A stretch of DNA of 64,000 nt from Betaproteobacteria bacterium (GCA_016716425.1 JADJWJ010000008.1:62001-126000); one strand, 5' to 3'. Counted from the first letter of the stretch, positions 19,156-28,046 are shown. Numbers and translations: made by a program. Notes: generated by a model not told the origin, from the sequence alone.

Positions 19156-19707
19156 CTAAGCCGCTTCGGCGACCACCACGTAGCGCAGCGGCCCGCCCGG
19201 GTTCAGCGCTTCGAACGGGTAGCAGGTGACGAGCGTCAGCGTCGGCACATGGGTGTCGCGCGGCAGCCAGAGATCGCGCGAATCCGCGACCCAGGACGCG
19301 CGAATGCGGAAGTGGCGGGTTGCGCCGTCGCTGCGCTCGACGAGGATCTCGTCGCCCGGCGCCACGCGCTCGAGGAAGCGGAAGTGCGTGTCGCGATGCG
19401 CGGTGATCACGGCGTTGCCGGGCTCGCCGGGCAGCGCCGACCCGTCGAGATGGCCGGGACCGAAGGCGAGCGTCCGGCCCGATGCGCCGGCCAGCACCAG
19501 CACGTCGGCGCCCTGCCCCGGCGCCGACAGGCGCGCCACCGGATGCGTGTCGGCCCACGGCCACGGCTTCGCCGCGGCGCCGGTCGTGCGCGTGCGGTCC
19601 CAGGCGCGGTGCAGCAGCACCTGCGCGAGTTGCGCCTTCGCGTAGATGTAGGCGCCGTGACCGAAGCTCGCCGTGCCGGCGAGGGCGAGCAGGGCGATCA
19701 GGGACAT
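19156..19707 (-). CDS. Class GN sortase
   Basis: A membrane-anchored cysteine transpeptidase of the proteobacterial class GN type, 183 residues from ATG 19707. An N-terminal hydrophobic anchor (MSLIALLALAGTASFGHGAY) precedes the beta-barrel. Catalytic residues: His in ITAHRDTHFRFLERV (about 104), Cys in TLVTCYPF (about 162), Arg in PLRYVVV (about 175). The frame stays open upstream to an ATG at 20001, but that extension is Arg/Pro/Ser-rich and unlike sortases, so the shorter start is preferred; no strong Shine-Dalgarno marks either. It works on the adjacent VIT/VWA protein. Confidence 0.88.
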   Translation of the reverse strand: MSLIALLALAGTASFGHGAYIYAKAQLAQVLLHRAWDRTRTTGAAAKPWPWADTHPVARLSAPGQGADVLVLAGASGRTLAFGPGHLDGSALPGEPGNAVITAHRDTHFRFLERVAPGDEILVERSDGATRHFRIRASWVADSRDLWLPRDTHVPTLTLVTCYPFEALNPGGPLRYVVVAEAA

Positions 19708-20027
19708 CACTACGGGGCGGCGACACTTCGCGGCACGCGCGGACGCTGCGCCGGGTGAAGAGCGCGCTCCGAACCCGGGGTCAGGCTCGAGCCTCGCGTG
19801 ACGCACGCCCGTGTCGCTGCGCGACTCGAATGCGAAGTTCGCATCCGACCCCCGAGACAGCGGCGGCCCCGGCACGCCGATCGGGGAAGACTCGCCCGGG
19901 GCCGCGCGGAACGCGATTCCCGGCGCGGTCGCACGCAGCCAGTTGCGCGCCCGCGTGCGTTCCCGGGCGATGGGTCCTCCCCGATCGGTGCTGGTGCACA
20001 TGCGCCTACGCTCCCGAAGCCGCGTGC
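19708..20027. other. 320-bp gap between sortase and its target gene
   Basis: GC-rich sequence with no recognised gene. The sortase frame is open through most of it (to ATG 20001), so part could encode a longer N-terminus. No terminator or clear promoter is visible. Confidence 0.5.
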
Positions 20028-22826
20028 CTACCAGCCGCTCGCCGCGAGCCGCGCGGCCGGCGCATTCATCCCCGGCTTCGCGGTGCTCGACAGCAGCAGG
20101 TACCAGGTTCCCGCGCTGTTGCCGTTCACGTAGACGACGAGGTCGGGCCGTCCGTCGCGGTCGATGTCGCCGGCGTACTGGATTTCGCTGTCCCAGCCGA
20201 AGCCGTCCAGCAGGTACTCGTACGTCCCGCCCTTCCATTCGAGCACGTAGTACGCGCCGGCGCGTCCCGGCATGCCGTTGTGGACGGTGAGCCGGAACGG
20301 TGCGCCGCCGAGCGCGAGCGCATACGTGCGGCCGGTGACCGGTGACAGCGCGCGCCGGCGCAGCGGCACCTCGGCGACCGGCCCCTCGCGCAGCACGGTG
20401 CGCGGCAGGTTGACGTAGAAGAGCTGCCCCAACGCCGACTGCAGCGTCGCGCTGTTCTCCGGCGTGGCCGACTCGAGCTCGCGCAGGAACAGTGGGCGCC
20501 CGCCGGCGGCCTCGGGGATCCTGCGCAGGTACGATCCGGCGGCGTCCTTCACCAGCACGAACCACCCAAGGTCCGGCATGTCCTTCAGCGGCGCGTCCAG
20601 CGAGCCGACGTCGCCGTCGTAGTGACCCGGCAGCAGCATCAGGTTGCGCGGCGGCCCGCGCGGCTCCGCCTGCGCGACGCTGGCGGCGGCCACCGCCATG
20701 GCGACGACGACCAGCGTCGGCGTCGCGCCACCGGCGCCGCGCACGACGAGCGCCAGGGCGCCCGCGAGCAGCAGCGCGAGCCCGCCCGCGACGATCAGCA
20801 GCGGCGCGGGCGTGGCCGTGCGCGGCAGCCGGTCGAAGCCGGTCAGGCCATCGGGAATGTTGCCGGGCAGCGCGGTCTTGGCCGCCGCGACACCGGCAGG
20901 CCTCACTGGCGTCGCGTCGACGGCGACCAGGCTCGTGTACTTGCTGACGAGGTGATGCGTGAGCGCGACGTCGACTACTGCCGCGCGGATCTCGGCCTCG
21001 GGTGCCCCTCTGCGGCCGGCGTCCATCAGCGCATCGATCTTCGCGCGGGCCCACAGCACGCCGACGCCGGATGCCGGCGCGGGCGAAGCGGCGGGCAGCA
21101 GCGATCCCCAGGTCGCGCCGGCCCGGCGGCCCGTCACCATCACGCCGGATTCGGCGGGATGCGCGTTGAACTGCGCGACGACGACGACCGGATCGCCCGC
21201 GTAGAGATCGGGCACGATGCGCGGCCACGCGTCGGCGCCGGCCGGCCAGTCGACGGCGATGTCGGTGAGCGCCGGGCTTTCGAGCTTGCGGAACAGCGCG
21301 TGCATCTTGTCCTTCACTTCGCGCACGTCCGAGATGTACGTGTAGGTGCCGCGGCCGAACTGCGCCGCCTTCGTCATGAAGAACGCGTTCGGCGCGGGAC
21401 CGATGCCGACGGTGAACAGCCGCCGGTCGCCGAGCGCGGCGTCGAGGAGACGCAGGATCGCGTCTTCGTTGCCCACGGCGCCATCGGTGAGAAACACGGC
21501 CTGCCGCATGCCCGGCGCCTCGCGCGGTCCGGCGAGCGCGAGTTCGAGCGCCGGCAGCATCTCGGTGCCGCCGCGTGCGCGCAGCCCGGAGACGAACTGC
21601 CGCGCGCGGCCGAGCGTCGCCGGATCGACCGGCATCGGCGCGGGGAAGAGCGCCGCCGCGGTCGAGTTGAACTCGATCACGTTGAACGTGTCGCCGGGCT
21701 GCAGCCGGTCGAGCGCCAGCAGCAGCGCGTCGCGCGCCTGCGCGATCGACACGCCGTCCATCGAACCCGACGTGTCGACGATGTACGTGACCTCGCGCGC
21801 CGGACGTGGCGCGTCGGTGTTCGCGGCCGCCGGCGGCAGCGCCAGCAGCAGCGCGTACGTCTTGCCGCCCTTCGTCTCCGTGAAGATCGCGGTCGCCGGC
21901 GCGGTACTCACGTCCGGCGTCCACGCGAGTTCGAAGTCGCGCGCCGCCGGGATCGGGCCGTCGGCGAGCGTCAGCCGGAAGCGGTGCCCGGGCGCCTCCT
22001 CGATGCGCATCGGGTGATACGCGCTTGCCAGCCGTGCCAGCGGGAAGCCGGCATCGAGGTCGACCGTGATCGCGACCGGGTTCACGTAACCGTCGCGGCG
22101 GTCGGCCACGGGTGGCGTGATGCGGTCGGCGTCCTGCACCTGGCGGGTTGCAGGCGACCAGCCGACACCGCCCGCCGTCGCCGCGATCGGCATCCCGGGG
22201 ATGTAGCGCGGCGTGACCGCCAGCGGGAAGCGCAGGCGGAACGTGCCGTCGTCGTAGCGCAGCGTCTGCTGGTACTCGATGGCGACGACGACCTCCTCGC
22301 CGGGACCGATGTTGGCGACACTCGTCGAGAAGAGGTTCGGGCGCTCCTGCTCGACCAGCGACGCCTTGCGGCCCTCGGTCTTCGCCGCCTCGTACGCGCG
22401 GCGCGCCTCGCCCCGCTCCGTGATCACGCCTTCGACGACCCGCTCGCCGATGCGCATCTGCAGGTGGTCGACGGCGGCCTGCTCGGGCAGCGGGAACACG
22501 TAGACGCCTTCGCGCCACTCCGGCGTCGGATTCACGAACCGCTGCGCGACCGTGACGCGCGCCACCATGCCGGCCACGCGCATCCGGACGTCGGTGAAGA
22601 TGAGCGGCGTCGCGGTCCGTCCGCCGGCAGCGTCCTTCAGGTACAGCGCTCCCGTGCCGTCGGCGGGCACCGCAGCGTGGGCCGGCGCGCTGACGATGAA
22701 GACGGCGAGCGCGAGCACGATGCTGACGACGAGGCCAGCGGCGAAGCTCTCGACGACGAACCGCGCCAGTTCGCGCCACTCTCGGCGCAGCATGCCACTG
22801 CCGGTGATGCGATCGACGTCTGCCAT
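20028..22826 (-). CDS. Proteobacterial sortase target protein (VIT-VWA) with extra C-terminal FG-GAP-like domain
   Basis: A 932-residue exported protein. A hydrophobic export segment (about residues 20-52) is followed by a VIT domain (about 75-200; FVNPTPEWREGVYVFPLPE) and a von Willebrand A domain with the MIDAS motif DTSGSM (about 350) plus LTDGAVGNED. The sorting motif LPRTATP is at 667-673, followed by a hydrophobic helix. In family members this signal ends the protein. Here the frame continues: a second hydrophobic stretch (TLVVVAMAVAAASVAQA) and ~215 more residues with a calcium-loop/FG-GAP motif GDIDRDGRPDLVVYVNGN. That could be a fusion of a sortase target with a second exported protein, or the result of stop-codon loss. 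Start ATG 22826. Confidence 0.88.
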   Translation of the reverse strand: MADVDRITGSGMLRREWRELARFVVESFAAGLVVSIVLALAVFIVSAPAHAAVPADGTGALYLKDAAGGRTATPLIFTDVRMRVAGMVARVTVAQRFVNPTPEWREGVYVFPLPEQAAVDHLQMRIGERVVEGVITERGEARRAYEAAKTEGRKASLVEQERPNLFSTSVANIGPGEEVVVAIEYQQTLRYDDGTFRLRFPLAVTPRYIPGMPIAATAGGVGWSPATRQVQDADRITPPVADRRDGYVNPVAITVDLDAGFPLARLASAYHPMRIEEAPGHRFRLTLADGPIPAARDFELAWTPDVSTAPATAIFTETKGGKTYALLLALPPAAANTDAPRPAREVTYIVDTSGSMDGVSIAQARDALLLALDRLQPGDTFNVIEFNSTAAALFPAPMPVDPATLGRARQFVSGLRARGGTEMLPALELALAGPREAPGMRQAVFLTDGAVGNEDAILRLLDAALGDRRLFTVGIGPAPNAFFMTKAAQFGRGTYTYISDVREVKDKMHALFRKLESPALTDIAVDWPAGADAWPRIVPDLYAGDPVVVVAQFNAHPAESGVMVTGRRAGATWGSLLPAASPAPASGVGVLWARAKIDALMDAGRRGAPEAEIRAAVVDVALTHHLVSKYTSLVAVDATPVRPAGVAAAKTALPGNIPDGLTGFDRLPRTATPAPLLIVAGGLALLLAGALALVVRGAGGATPTLVVVAMAVAAASVAQAEPRGPPRNLMLLPGHYDGDVGSLDAPLKDMPDLGWFVLVKDAAGSYLRRIPEAAGGRPLFLRELESATPENSATLQSALGQLFYVNLPRTVLREGPVAEVPLRRRALSPVTGRTYALALGGAPFRLTVHNGMPGRAGAYYVLEWKGGTYEYLLDGFGWDSEIQYAGDIDRDGRPDLVVYVNGNSAGTWYLLLSSTAKPGMNAPAARLAASGW

Positions 22827-23141
22827 GGCGGGTCCCGTTGCCGTTTCGTGTTCAAGCCGGCGGTTGCTCCGTCGCTGCCACCGTTGGCGCCCGCCGGCGT
22901 CGCGCCACCGATGGAGCGCATTTCGCGCGCGCAATGCGGCGGCGGCCGGGACCGAAAGCGGCGGGCCGGCGAAGAAATGTGGCAAACCGGTGGCAAGCGC
23001 CAGACCCTCTGCATCGCGTGGCCGCAAGGGGTCGGACCCTTGTCTCGCTCCAACGCGCGTACTGCGGGCTTGCCGCGTCTCCGCGCAGCGTTGCGCCCAA
23101 GGGTCTGACCCCAGTGCCGGTGCGGTATAGTCCCCGCCGAC
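22827..23141. promoter_or_regulatory. Divergent regulatory region of the sortase system
   Basis: 315 bp between the target gene (minus) and the response regulator gene (plus). It holds a variant palindrome (23025-23114) and, just before the regulator gene, TATAGT at 23126-23131 as a possible -10. No direct repeats typical of OmpR-type binding sites could be assigned with confidence. Confidence 0.4.
23025..23114. repeat. Variant palindrome with long spacer
   Basis: Left arm CAAGGGGTCGGACCCTTG and right arm CAAGGGTCTGACCCCAG are inverted copies (one mismatch in the core) of the window-wide GGGTC-GACCC arm. They are separated by ~55 bp instead of the usual TTAACATGCA palindrome. It resembles a REPIN: two inverted REP units around an unrelated spacer. 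Confidence 0.75.
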
Positions 23142-23828
23142 ATGCGCCGCATCGCCATCGTCGAGGACGAACCCGCCATCCGCGCCAACTACGCGGACGC
23201 GCTGCGGCGGCACGGCTATGAGGTGGCGTCGTACGCGAACCGCGCCGATGCACTGGCCGCGTTCCGCACGCGACTGCCGGACCTCGCGCTGGTCGACATC
23301 GGCCTCTCCGACGACGTCGACGGCGGCTTCGCGCTGGTGCGCGACCTGCGCGCGCTGTCGGCGGCAGTGCCGATCATCTTCCTGTCGGCGCGCGACTCCG
23401 ACTTCGACATCGTCGCGGGGCTGCGCCTCGGCGCCGACGACTACCTGACGAAGGACGTGAGCCTGCCGCACCTCGCCGCGCGCATCGCGGCGCTGTTCCG
23501 TCGCAGCGAGCTCTCCGCGGCGCCTCCAGCCACCGAGGACATCGTCGAGCGCGGCCCGCTGGCGCTCGACGTCAAGCGAATGACCGCGCACTGGCAAGGC
23601 GGGCGCGTCGACCTGACGCTGACCGAGTTCTGGATGGTCCACGCGCTTGCGCGCCATCCCGGACACGTCAAGGACCGCGACGCGCTGATGCGCGACGCCA
23701 GCATCGTCGTGGACGACAGCACGATCACGTCGCACGTCAAGCGCATCAGGCGCAAGTTCCAGGCGCTCGATCCCGCATTCGACCGGATCGACACGGTCTA
23801 CGGCATGGGCTACCGCTGGCGGGAATGA
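23142..23828 (+). CDS. pdsR: Sortase-system response regulator PdsR
   Basis: A 228-residue OmpR-type regulator. The receiver domain (1-120) has the acidic pair in VEDEPA (about 8-9), phospho-acceptor Asp in LALVDIGLSDD (about 50) and the Lys in DDYLTKDVSLP. The C-terminal winged helix (about 135-228) has TSHVKRIRRKF and YGMGYRW. Match to the regulator dedicated to proteobacterial sortase clusters rests on position beside the GN sortase and target genes and on the paired kinase. It probably controls the divergent target-sortase operon. Confidence 0.85.
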   Translation: MRRIAIVEDEPAIRANYADALRRHGYEVASYANRADALAAFRTRLPDLALVDIGLSDDVDGGFALVRDLRALSAAVPIIFLSARDSDFDIVAGLRLGADDYLTKDVSLPHLAARIAALFRRSELSAAPPATEDIVERGPLALDVKRMTAHWQGGRVDLTLTEFWMVHALARHPGHVKDRDALMRDASIVVDDSTITSHVKRIRRKFQALDPAFDRIDTVYGMGYRWRE

Positions 23829-23906
23829 AGGCTCCCGCGCGCGTTGCAGTGGAGCGGCGTCGCCCCCGCGACCGCCGGCACCCGGCGACTGCGAAGGCGC
23901 TGCCGC

Positions 23907-23933
23907 CGGGTTCCCGCTTGCGCGGGAATGACG
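23907..23933. repeat. TTCCCGC/GCGGGAA hairpin repeat
   Basis: CGGGTTCCCGCTTGCGCGGGAATGACG in the pdsR-pdsS spacer contains the perfect stem TTCCCGC-TTG(C)-GCGGGAA. This short motif is a widespread intergenic repeat in beta- and gammaproteobacteria. It may dampen read-through between regulator and kinase. Confidence 0.55.
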
Positions 23934-23943
23934 TTGCAGGAAG

Positions 23944-25557
23944 ATGAGCGTCCCCCGCATCGCGCTGTCGATCCGCGCGCAGCTCCTGCTGGTCCTGACG
24001 GTGTTCCTCGCGCTGCCGTGGCTGGGCTACGAGTACGTGCGCGAGCTGGAGCGCGTGCTGCGCGACGCGCAGGAGCGCACGCTGGCGGGCACCGCGCAGG
24101 CGGCCGCGACGGCGCTCCACGATCGTCCCCGCCTCTTTGCGATGCCGCCCGATCCCATCGCGTCGTTCGCGCGGGAGCGCGCCGACGAGCGGACGGACGG
24201 CGGCCCGTCGCTGCCGCCATCGGCGTCGCCGGAGATCGCGCAGATCATCGAAGGCCTGTCGCGGACGACGGCGCGCATCTGGGTCGTCGACCGCGCCGGC
24301 GTGGTGCTCGCGCGCGCGGGAACGCTGAAGCCGCCGCCGGCCCAGCCGCCACCCGAGTCGCTGTGGGACCGCATCGTGCGCGCGACGGTCGGGCGCCTCT
24401 ATGCGCTGGTGCTCGAACAGCCGCCGGAGGACTTCTCCGACGATGCCGCAACCCTGGGCGCGCCGCGCGGGCGCGACGTCGAGGGCGCGCTCGCCGGCAT
24501 CCTGACGACGGACCGCCGGCGCACCTCCGATGGCAAGGCGGTCATCGTGAGCGCGGCGCATCCGGTCTGGGTCGGCGATCAGGTGCGCGGCGTGGTCGTG
24601 GCGGAGGAGACCGGCAACGCGGTGCTCGCCGAGCGCAACCGCGCGTTCGAGCGCCTGTTCAACATCGTGCTCGCCGTGTTGCTGGTGGGCTCGCTCGCGC
24701 TGACCGCGTACGCGACGTGGCTCTCCGCGCGCATCCGGCGCCTGCGCGACGACGCCGAGCGCGCGATCGACGACCAGGGCCGTGTGCGCGGCGCGCTCGC
24801 GAGCTCCGATGCCGGCGACGAGATCGGCGACCTGTCGCGCAGCTTCGCGTCCGTGCTCGCACGGCTCGCCGAGCACGCGAGCTACCAGGAGAAGATGGCG
24901 AGCCGCCTGTCGCACGAACTGCGCACGCCGATCGCCGTCGTACGCTCGTCGCTCGACAACCTGAAGGCCTCGCCGTTGCCGGACGACGCGCGGGTCTACA
25001 TGACACGCGCGCAGGACGGCCTCGCGCGGCTCACGCGGATCCTCACGCGGATGACCGAGGCCGCGCGGCTCGAACAGAGCCTGTCGGACACCGAGCGCGT
25101 CCGCTTCGACGTTGTCCCGGTAGTGACCGGCTGCGTCGAAGGGTTCCGGATCGTGGTTCCGGCCGCGCGCATCGCGCTCGCCGCGCCCGCCGACCCGGTG
25201 GTCGTCGCAGGGTCCCCCGATCTGGTCGCGCAGATGCTGGACAAGTTGCTCGCGAACGCCGTCGAGTTCGCCGCGGGCGGCGCGATCGACGTCTCGCTCG
25301 CCGCCGCCGACGGCGTGGCGCGATTGTGCGTGGCGAACGACGGGCCGCCGCTGCCGGAGGCGGCCGCGGGCCGCCTGTTCGAGTCGATGGTATCGGTGCG
25401 CAAGGGCGGCGGGCCGACCGATCGCGACGAGCCGCACCTCGGCCTCGGCCTCTACATCGTGCGCGCGATCGCACAGTTCCATGGCGGCGATGCCCGCGCC
25501 GACGACAAGCCCGGCGGGACGGGCGTCGTCGTCACCGTGGCGCTCCCGCTTGCATAG
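23944..25557 (+). CDS. pdsS: Sortase-system sensor histidine kinase PdsS
   Basis: A 537-residue inner-membrane kinase. A first membrane helix (about 8-24) and a second (about 238-258) bound a ~210-residue periplasmic sensor region, which contains a Pro-rich loop. HAMP follows (ARIRRLRDDAERAIDDQGRV), then HisKA with phospho-acceptor His in SHELRTPIAVVRSSLDNL (about 322), and the ATPase domain with N box KLLANAVEFA, DGPPLPE and GLGLYIVRAI (G2). Partner of PdsR; the stimulus is unknown. An upstream AGGA lies 4-5 nt before the ATG. A half palindrome overlaps its stop codon. Confidence 0.88.
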   Translation: MSVPRIALSIRAQLLLVLTVFLALPWLGYEYVRELERVLRDAQERTLAGTAQAAATALHDRPRLFAMPPDPIASFARERADERTDGGPSLPPSASPEIAQIIEGLSRTTARIWVVDRAGVVLARAGTLKPPPAQPPPESLWDRIVRATVGRLYALVLEQPPEDFSDDAATLGAPRGRDVEGALAGILTTDRRRTSDGKAVIVSAAHPVWVGDQVRGVVVAEETGNAVLAERNRAFERLFNIVLAVLLVGSLALTAYATWLSARIRRLRDDAERAIDDQGRVRGALASSDAGDEIGDLSRSFASVLARLAEHASYQEKMASRLSHELRTPIAVVRSSLDNLKASPLPDDARVYMTRAQDGLARLTRILTRMTEAARLEQSLSDTERVRFDVVPVVTGCVEGFRIVVPAARIALAAPADPVVVAGSPDLVAQMLDKLLANAVEFAAGGAIDVSLAAADGVARLCVANDGPPLPEAAAGRLFESMVSVRKGGGPTDRDEPHLGLGLYIVRAIAQFHGGDARADDKPGGTGVVVTVALPLA

Positions 25558-25568
25558 GGTCAGACCGC
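25557..25568. repeat. Half palindrome at pdsS stop
   Basis: GGGTCAGACCGC begins on the last base of the pdsS TAG and runs directly into the left end of IS copy B. It is the left flank mirror of the full palindrome on the right side of the element. Confidence 0.8.
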
Positions 25569-26155
25569 ACTACTGTCCGGTTAACTCTCGTACAGATTCA
25601 ATTGGTTGCTGGAAGTGCGATCGGGGGGTGGCCGGCGCAGCGAAGTCAAGTAGCTGATTCAATCGCGTTGTTTCGAACATGGTCGGGCGCAGGATTTGCA
25701 GCGTTTCGTAAAGCGTCGCGGATGGCTCGAGGCGCTGCTTCACGATGGCGCGCGACTCGTTCGCTTCGGCCAGCGTCGACCCTGCCACGGCGCCGCGAAT
25801 GCCCAGGCGATAGCGCTTGGCCTGCTGTGCCCGCAGACAAGCTTCGATGTCGCGCAGGCTCTCGCGATAGGTCAATTGCGCGAGGGCCATGCAGCGGAAT
25901 TGATTGGCACAGCTGACGCCGCGAACTCGAGGATCGCCGCCGTAGCGGCTGACGATGCGGCCGAAGCTCTTCCACGGCAGATGCTCCATCAACTGCACAA
26001 ACACCACCCTGCCGACGTGCATGAGCGCCGCCGCCGCCGAAACCCGCAGCTTCGCGCAAGACGCCGTTCAAATCGGGGGCCGCCCAAGAATGAATCATTG
26101 CCCAGACAATGCAGCGCCTTGCGCGGCTTGCACGGCTCGTTGACCGGACATTGGT
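25569..26155 (-). mobile_element. Internally deleted IS4-family element (MITE-like), copy B
   Basis: 587 bp, about 98% identical to copy A, with the same internal deletion and ends ACTACTGTCCGGTTAAC / GTTGACCGGACATTGGT (one inverted-repeat base changed on the right). It is flanked by GGGTCAGACC on the left and GGGGTCTGACCC on the right; the right flank opens a full 50-bp palindrome. The two copies bracket the sortase system at a 7-kb distance in the same orientation, so recombination between them could delete it. Confidence 0.88.
25570..26022 (-). pseudogene. IS4-family transposase remnant, copy B, with extra 3' frameshift
   Basis: Same joined N- and C-terminal transposase fragment as copy A, but an extra G in a G-run (GGGGGG near 25625) shifts the last ~14 codons, so the SNQLNLF tail is lost and the frame reads to the IS end. 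Catalytic core absent. Confidence 0.85.
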
Positions 26156-26156
26156 G

Positions 26157-26205
26157 GGGTCTGACCCTTAACATGCACTATAGTGCATGTTAAGGGTCAG
26201 ACCCT
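26157..26205. repeat. 50-bp nested palindrome, copy 5
   Basis: Canonical arms and the perfect centre CACTATAGTG, shared with copy 4 beside the other IS element. Its last base is the first base of the metXW stop codon (complement), so it forms the immediate 3' end of that gene. Confidence 0.95.
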
Positions 26206-28034
26206 CACGCGCGGCGGAAGCGGTAGATCGCGAGCTCGCCCAGCAGGTTGGGCAGGGCATGCACGGGGTGGCCGCCGGCGAGGACGACGCGGTTCTCGAC
26301 CACGCAGTTGCGCTCGCGCAGGAACGCGTCGAAGTCGGCGACCGTGAAGAGGTGGATGTTCGGTGTGTCGTACCACTGGTACGGCAGCTTTTCGGACACG
26401 GGCATGCGCCCGCGCAGGATCTGCCAGCGGTGCGTCCAGTGCCCGAAATTCGGGAACGTGACGATCACCTCGCGCCCGACGCGCAGCATCTCGGCGACGA
26501 TCTCCTCGGTGTGCCGCATCGCCTGCAGCGTCTGCGACAGGATCACGCAGTCGAACGACGCATCGTCGAAGCCGGCGAGCCCGCTCTCGAGGTCGCTCTG
26601 CAGCACGTTGATGCCGTTCCTGACGCTGGCGAGCACGCCCTCGTCGGCGATCTCGATGCCGTAGCCCTTCGCGTTGCGCTCGCGCGCGAGGTACGCGAGC
26701 AGGCTCCCGTCGCCGCACCCCAGGTCCAGCACCTGCGCGCCGGGCGCCACCCACGCCGCGATCGTCGCGAAGTCGGCGCGTTGGTCCTGCCGGTGGCGCT
26801 CCTCGATCTTGCGCTTGACCTCGGCGCCGAACCGGAACGTCGAGTAGTCGGCGTCGGACGCGACGTTCTCGAAGTACGCGCGCACCAGCGCGTGGTACTG
26901 CGGGTCGTCGAGCAGGAACGCATCGTGCCCGTGCGGTGCGGCGATCTCCGCGTAGCAGACGTCGCGGCGGCGGTCGACCAGCGCCTTCACGATCTCGCGC
27001 GACCGCGACGGCGGGAACCGCCAGTCGGTGGTGAACGACGCGACGAGGAACTTGCACGTCGCCGGCGCCAGCGCGTGCGCGAGCTCGCCGCCGGTCGCCC
27101 GCGCCGGGTCGAAGTAGTCGAGCGCCTTCGTGATCCGCAGGTAGGTGTTGGCGTCGAAGTACTCGGCGAACTTGTCGCCCTGGTAGCGCAGGTACGACTC
27201 GATCTGGAACTCCGGCGCGAACGAGAACCGGAGCCCGTCGCGCAGGCTGCGCCCGAACTTCTCCTCCATCTGCAGATCGGACAGGTACGTGATGTGGCCG
27301 ATCATCCGCGCCACGCGCAGCCCCCGCCGCGGCAACGTCGAATGCGCGGCGAAGTGCCCGTCGTGGAAGTCCGGGTCGGTCATGATCGCCTGCCGCGCGA
27401 CCTCGTTGAACGCGATGTTCTGCGCCGACAGGTTGGGCGCGGCGGCGATCACCAGTGCGTGGCGGATGCGCTGCGGGTAGCGGATCGCCCACGCCAGCGC
27501 CTGCATTCCGCCCAGGCTGCCGCCCATGACCGCCGCGAACTGGGCGATGCCGAGCCGGTCCGCGAGCCGCGCCTGCGCGTCGACCCAGTCCTCGACGGTG
27601 ACCACCGGGAAGTCGCCGCCCCACGGCCGGCCCGTGTCCGGATTGAGCGACAGCGGCCCGGTCGAGCCGAAGCAGCTGCCGAGGTTGTTCACGCCGACGA
27701 CGAAGAAACGCCTGGTGTCGAGCGGCTTCCCCGGCCCGATCATGTTGTCCCACCAGCCGACGTTTTCCGCGTCGCCGGCGTAGTGCCCGGCGACGTGGTG
27801 CGACGCGTTCAGCGCGTGGCAGACGAGGACCGCGTTCGACTTGTCGGCGTTGAGCGTCCCGTAGGTTTCGTACGCCAGCTCGAACCGCGACAGCCACTGC
27901 CCGCACGCGAGCTGCAGCGGCTCCCCGAACTGCGCGACCTGCGGCTCGACGACGCCGACGGACCTGCCGGTCGTCGCGGCGGAGGTAGTGCCGCCGGTGG
28001 TGGCGGAGAACGAGGGCAGCGAACGGTTGGACAC
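26205..28034 (-). CDS. metXW: MetX-MetW fusion: homoserine O-acyltransferase plus MetW methyltransferase-like domain
   Basis: A 609-residue fusion. Residues ~20-400 are MetX (alpha/beta-hydrolase acyltransferase activating homoserine for methionine synthesis): nucleophile Ser in MGGSLGGMQ and catalytic His in APHGHDAFL are visible. A charged linker (GAEVKRKIEERHRQDQ) leads to MetW (about 415-609) with SAM-motif VLDLGCGDGSLL and NFGHW. Elsewhere in betaproteobacteria these are normally two adjacent genes. Whether the acyl donor is acetyl- or succinyl-CoA cannot be decided here. Start GTG 28034 is chosen because a terminator hairpin occupies the frame upstream. A SAM-II riboswitch controls the leader. 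Confidence 0.9.
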   Translation of the reverse strand: MSNRSLPSFSATTGGTTSAATTGRSVGVVEPQVAQFGEPLQLACGQWLSRFELAYETYGTLNADKSNAVLVCHALNASHHVAGHYAGDAENVGWWDNMIGPGKPLDTRRFFVVGVNNLGSCFGSTGPLSLNPDTGRPWGGDFPVVTVEDWVDAQARLADRLGIAQFAAVMGGSLGGMQALAWAIRYPQRIRHALVIAAAPNLSAQNIAFNEVARQAIMTDPDFHDGHFAAHSTLPRRGLRVARMIGHITYLSDLQMEEKFGRSLRDGLRFSFAPEFQIESYLRYQGDKFAEYFDANTYLRITKALDYFDPARATGGELAHALAPATCKFLVASFTTDWRFPPSRSREIVKALVDRRRDVCYAEIAAPHGHDAFLLDDPQYHALVRAYFENVASDADYSTFRFGAEVKRKIEERHRQDQRADFATIAAWVAPGAQVLDLGCGDGSLLAYLARERNAKGYGIEIADEGVLASVRNGINVLQSDLESGLAGFDDASFDCVILSQTLQAMRHTEEIVAEMLRVGREVIVTFPNFGHWTHRWQILRGRMPVSEKLPYQWYDTPNIHLFTVADFDAFLRERNCVVENRVVLAGGHPVHALPNLLGELAIYRFRRA

Positions 28035-28046
28035 GGCGTCAGCCAA

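Noticed and set aside
20622..23108. 828-residue plus-strand frame over the sortase target
   Set aside because: Complementary to the VIT/VWA gene, Arg-rich with no motif.
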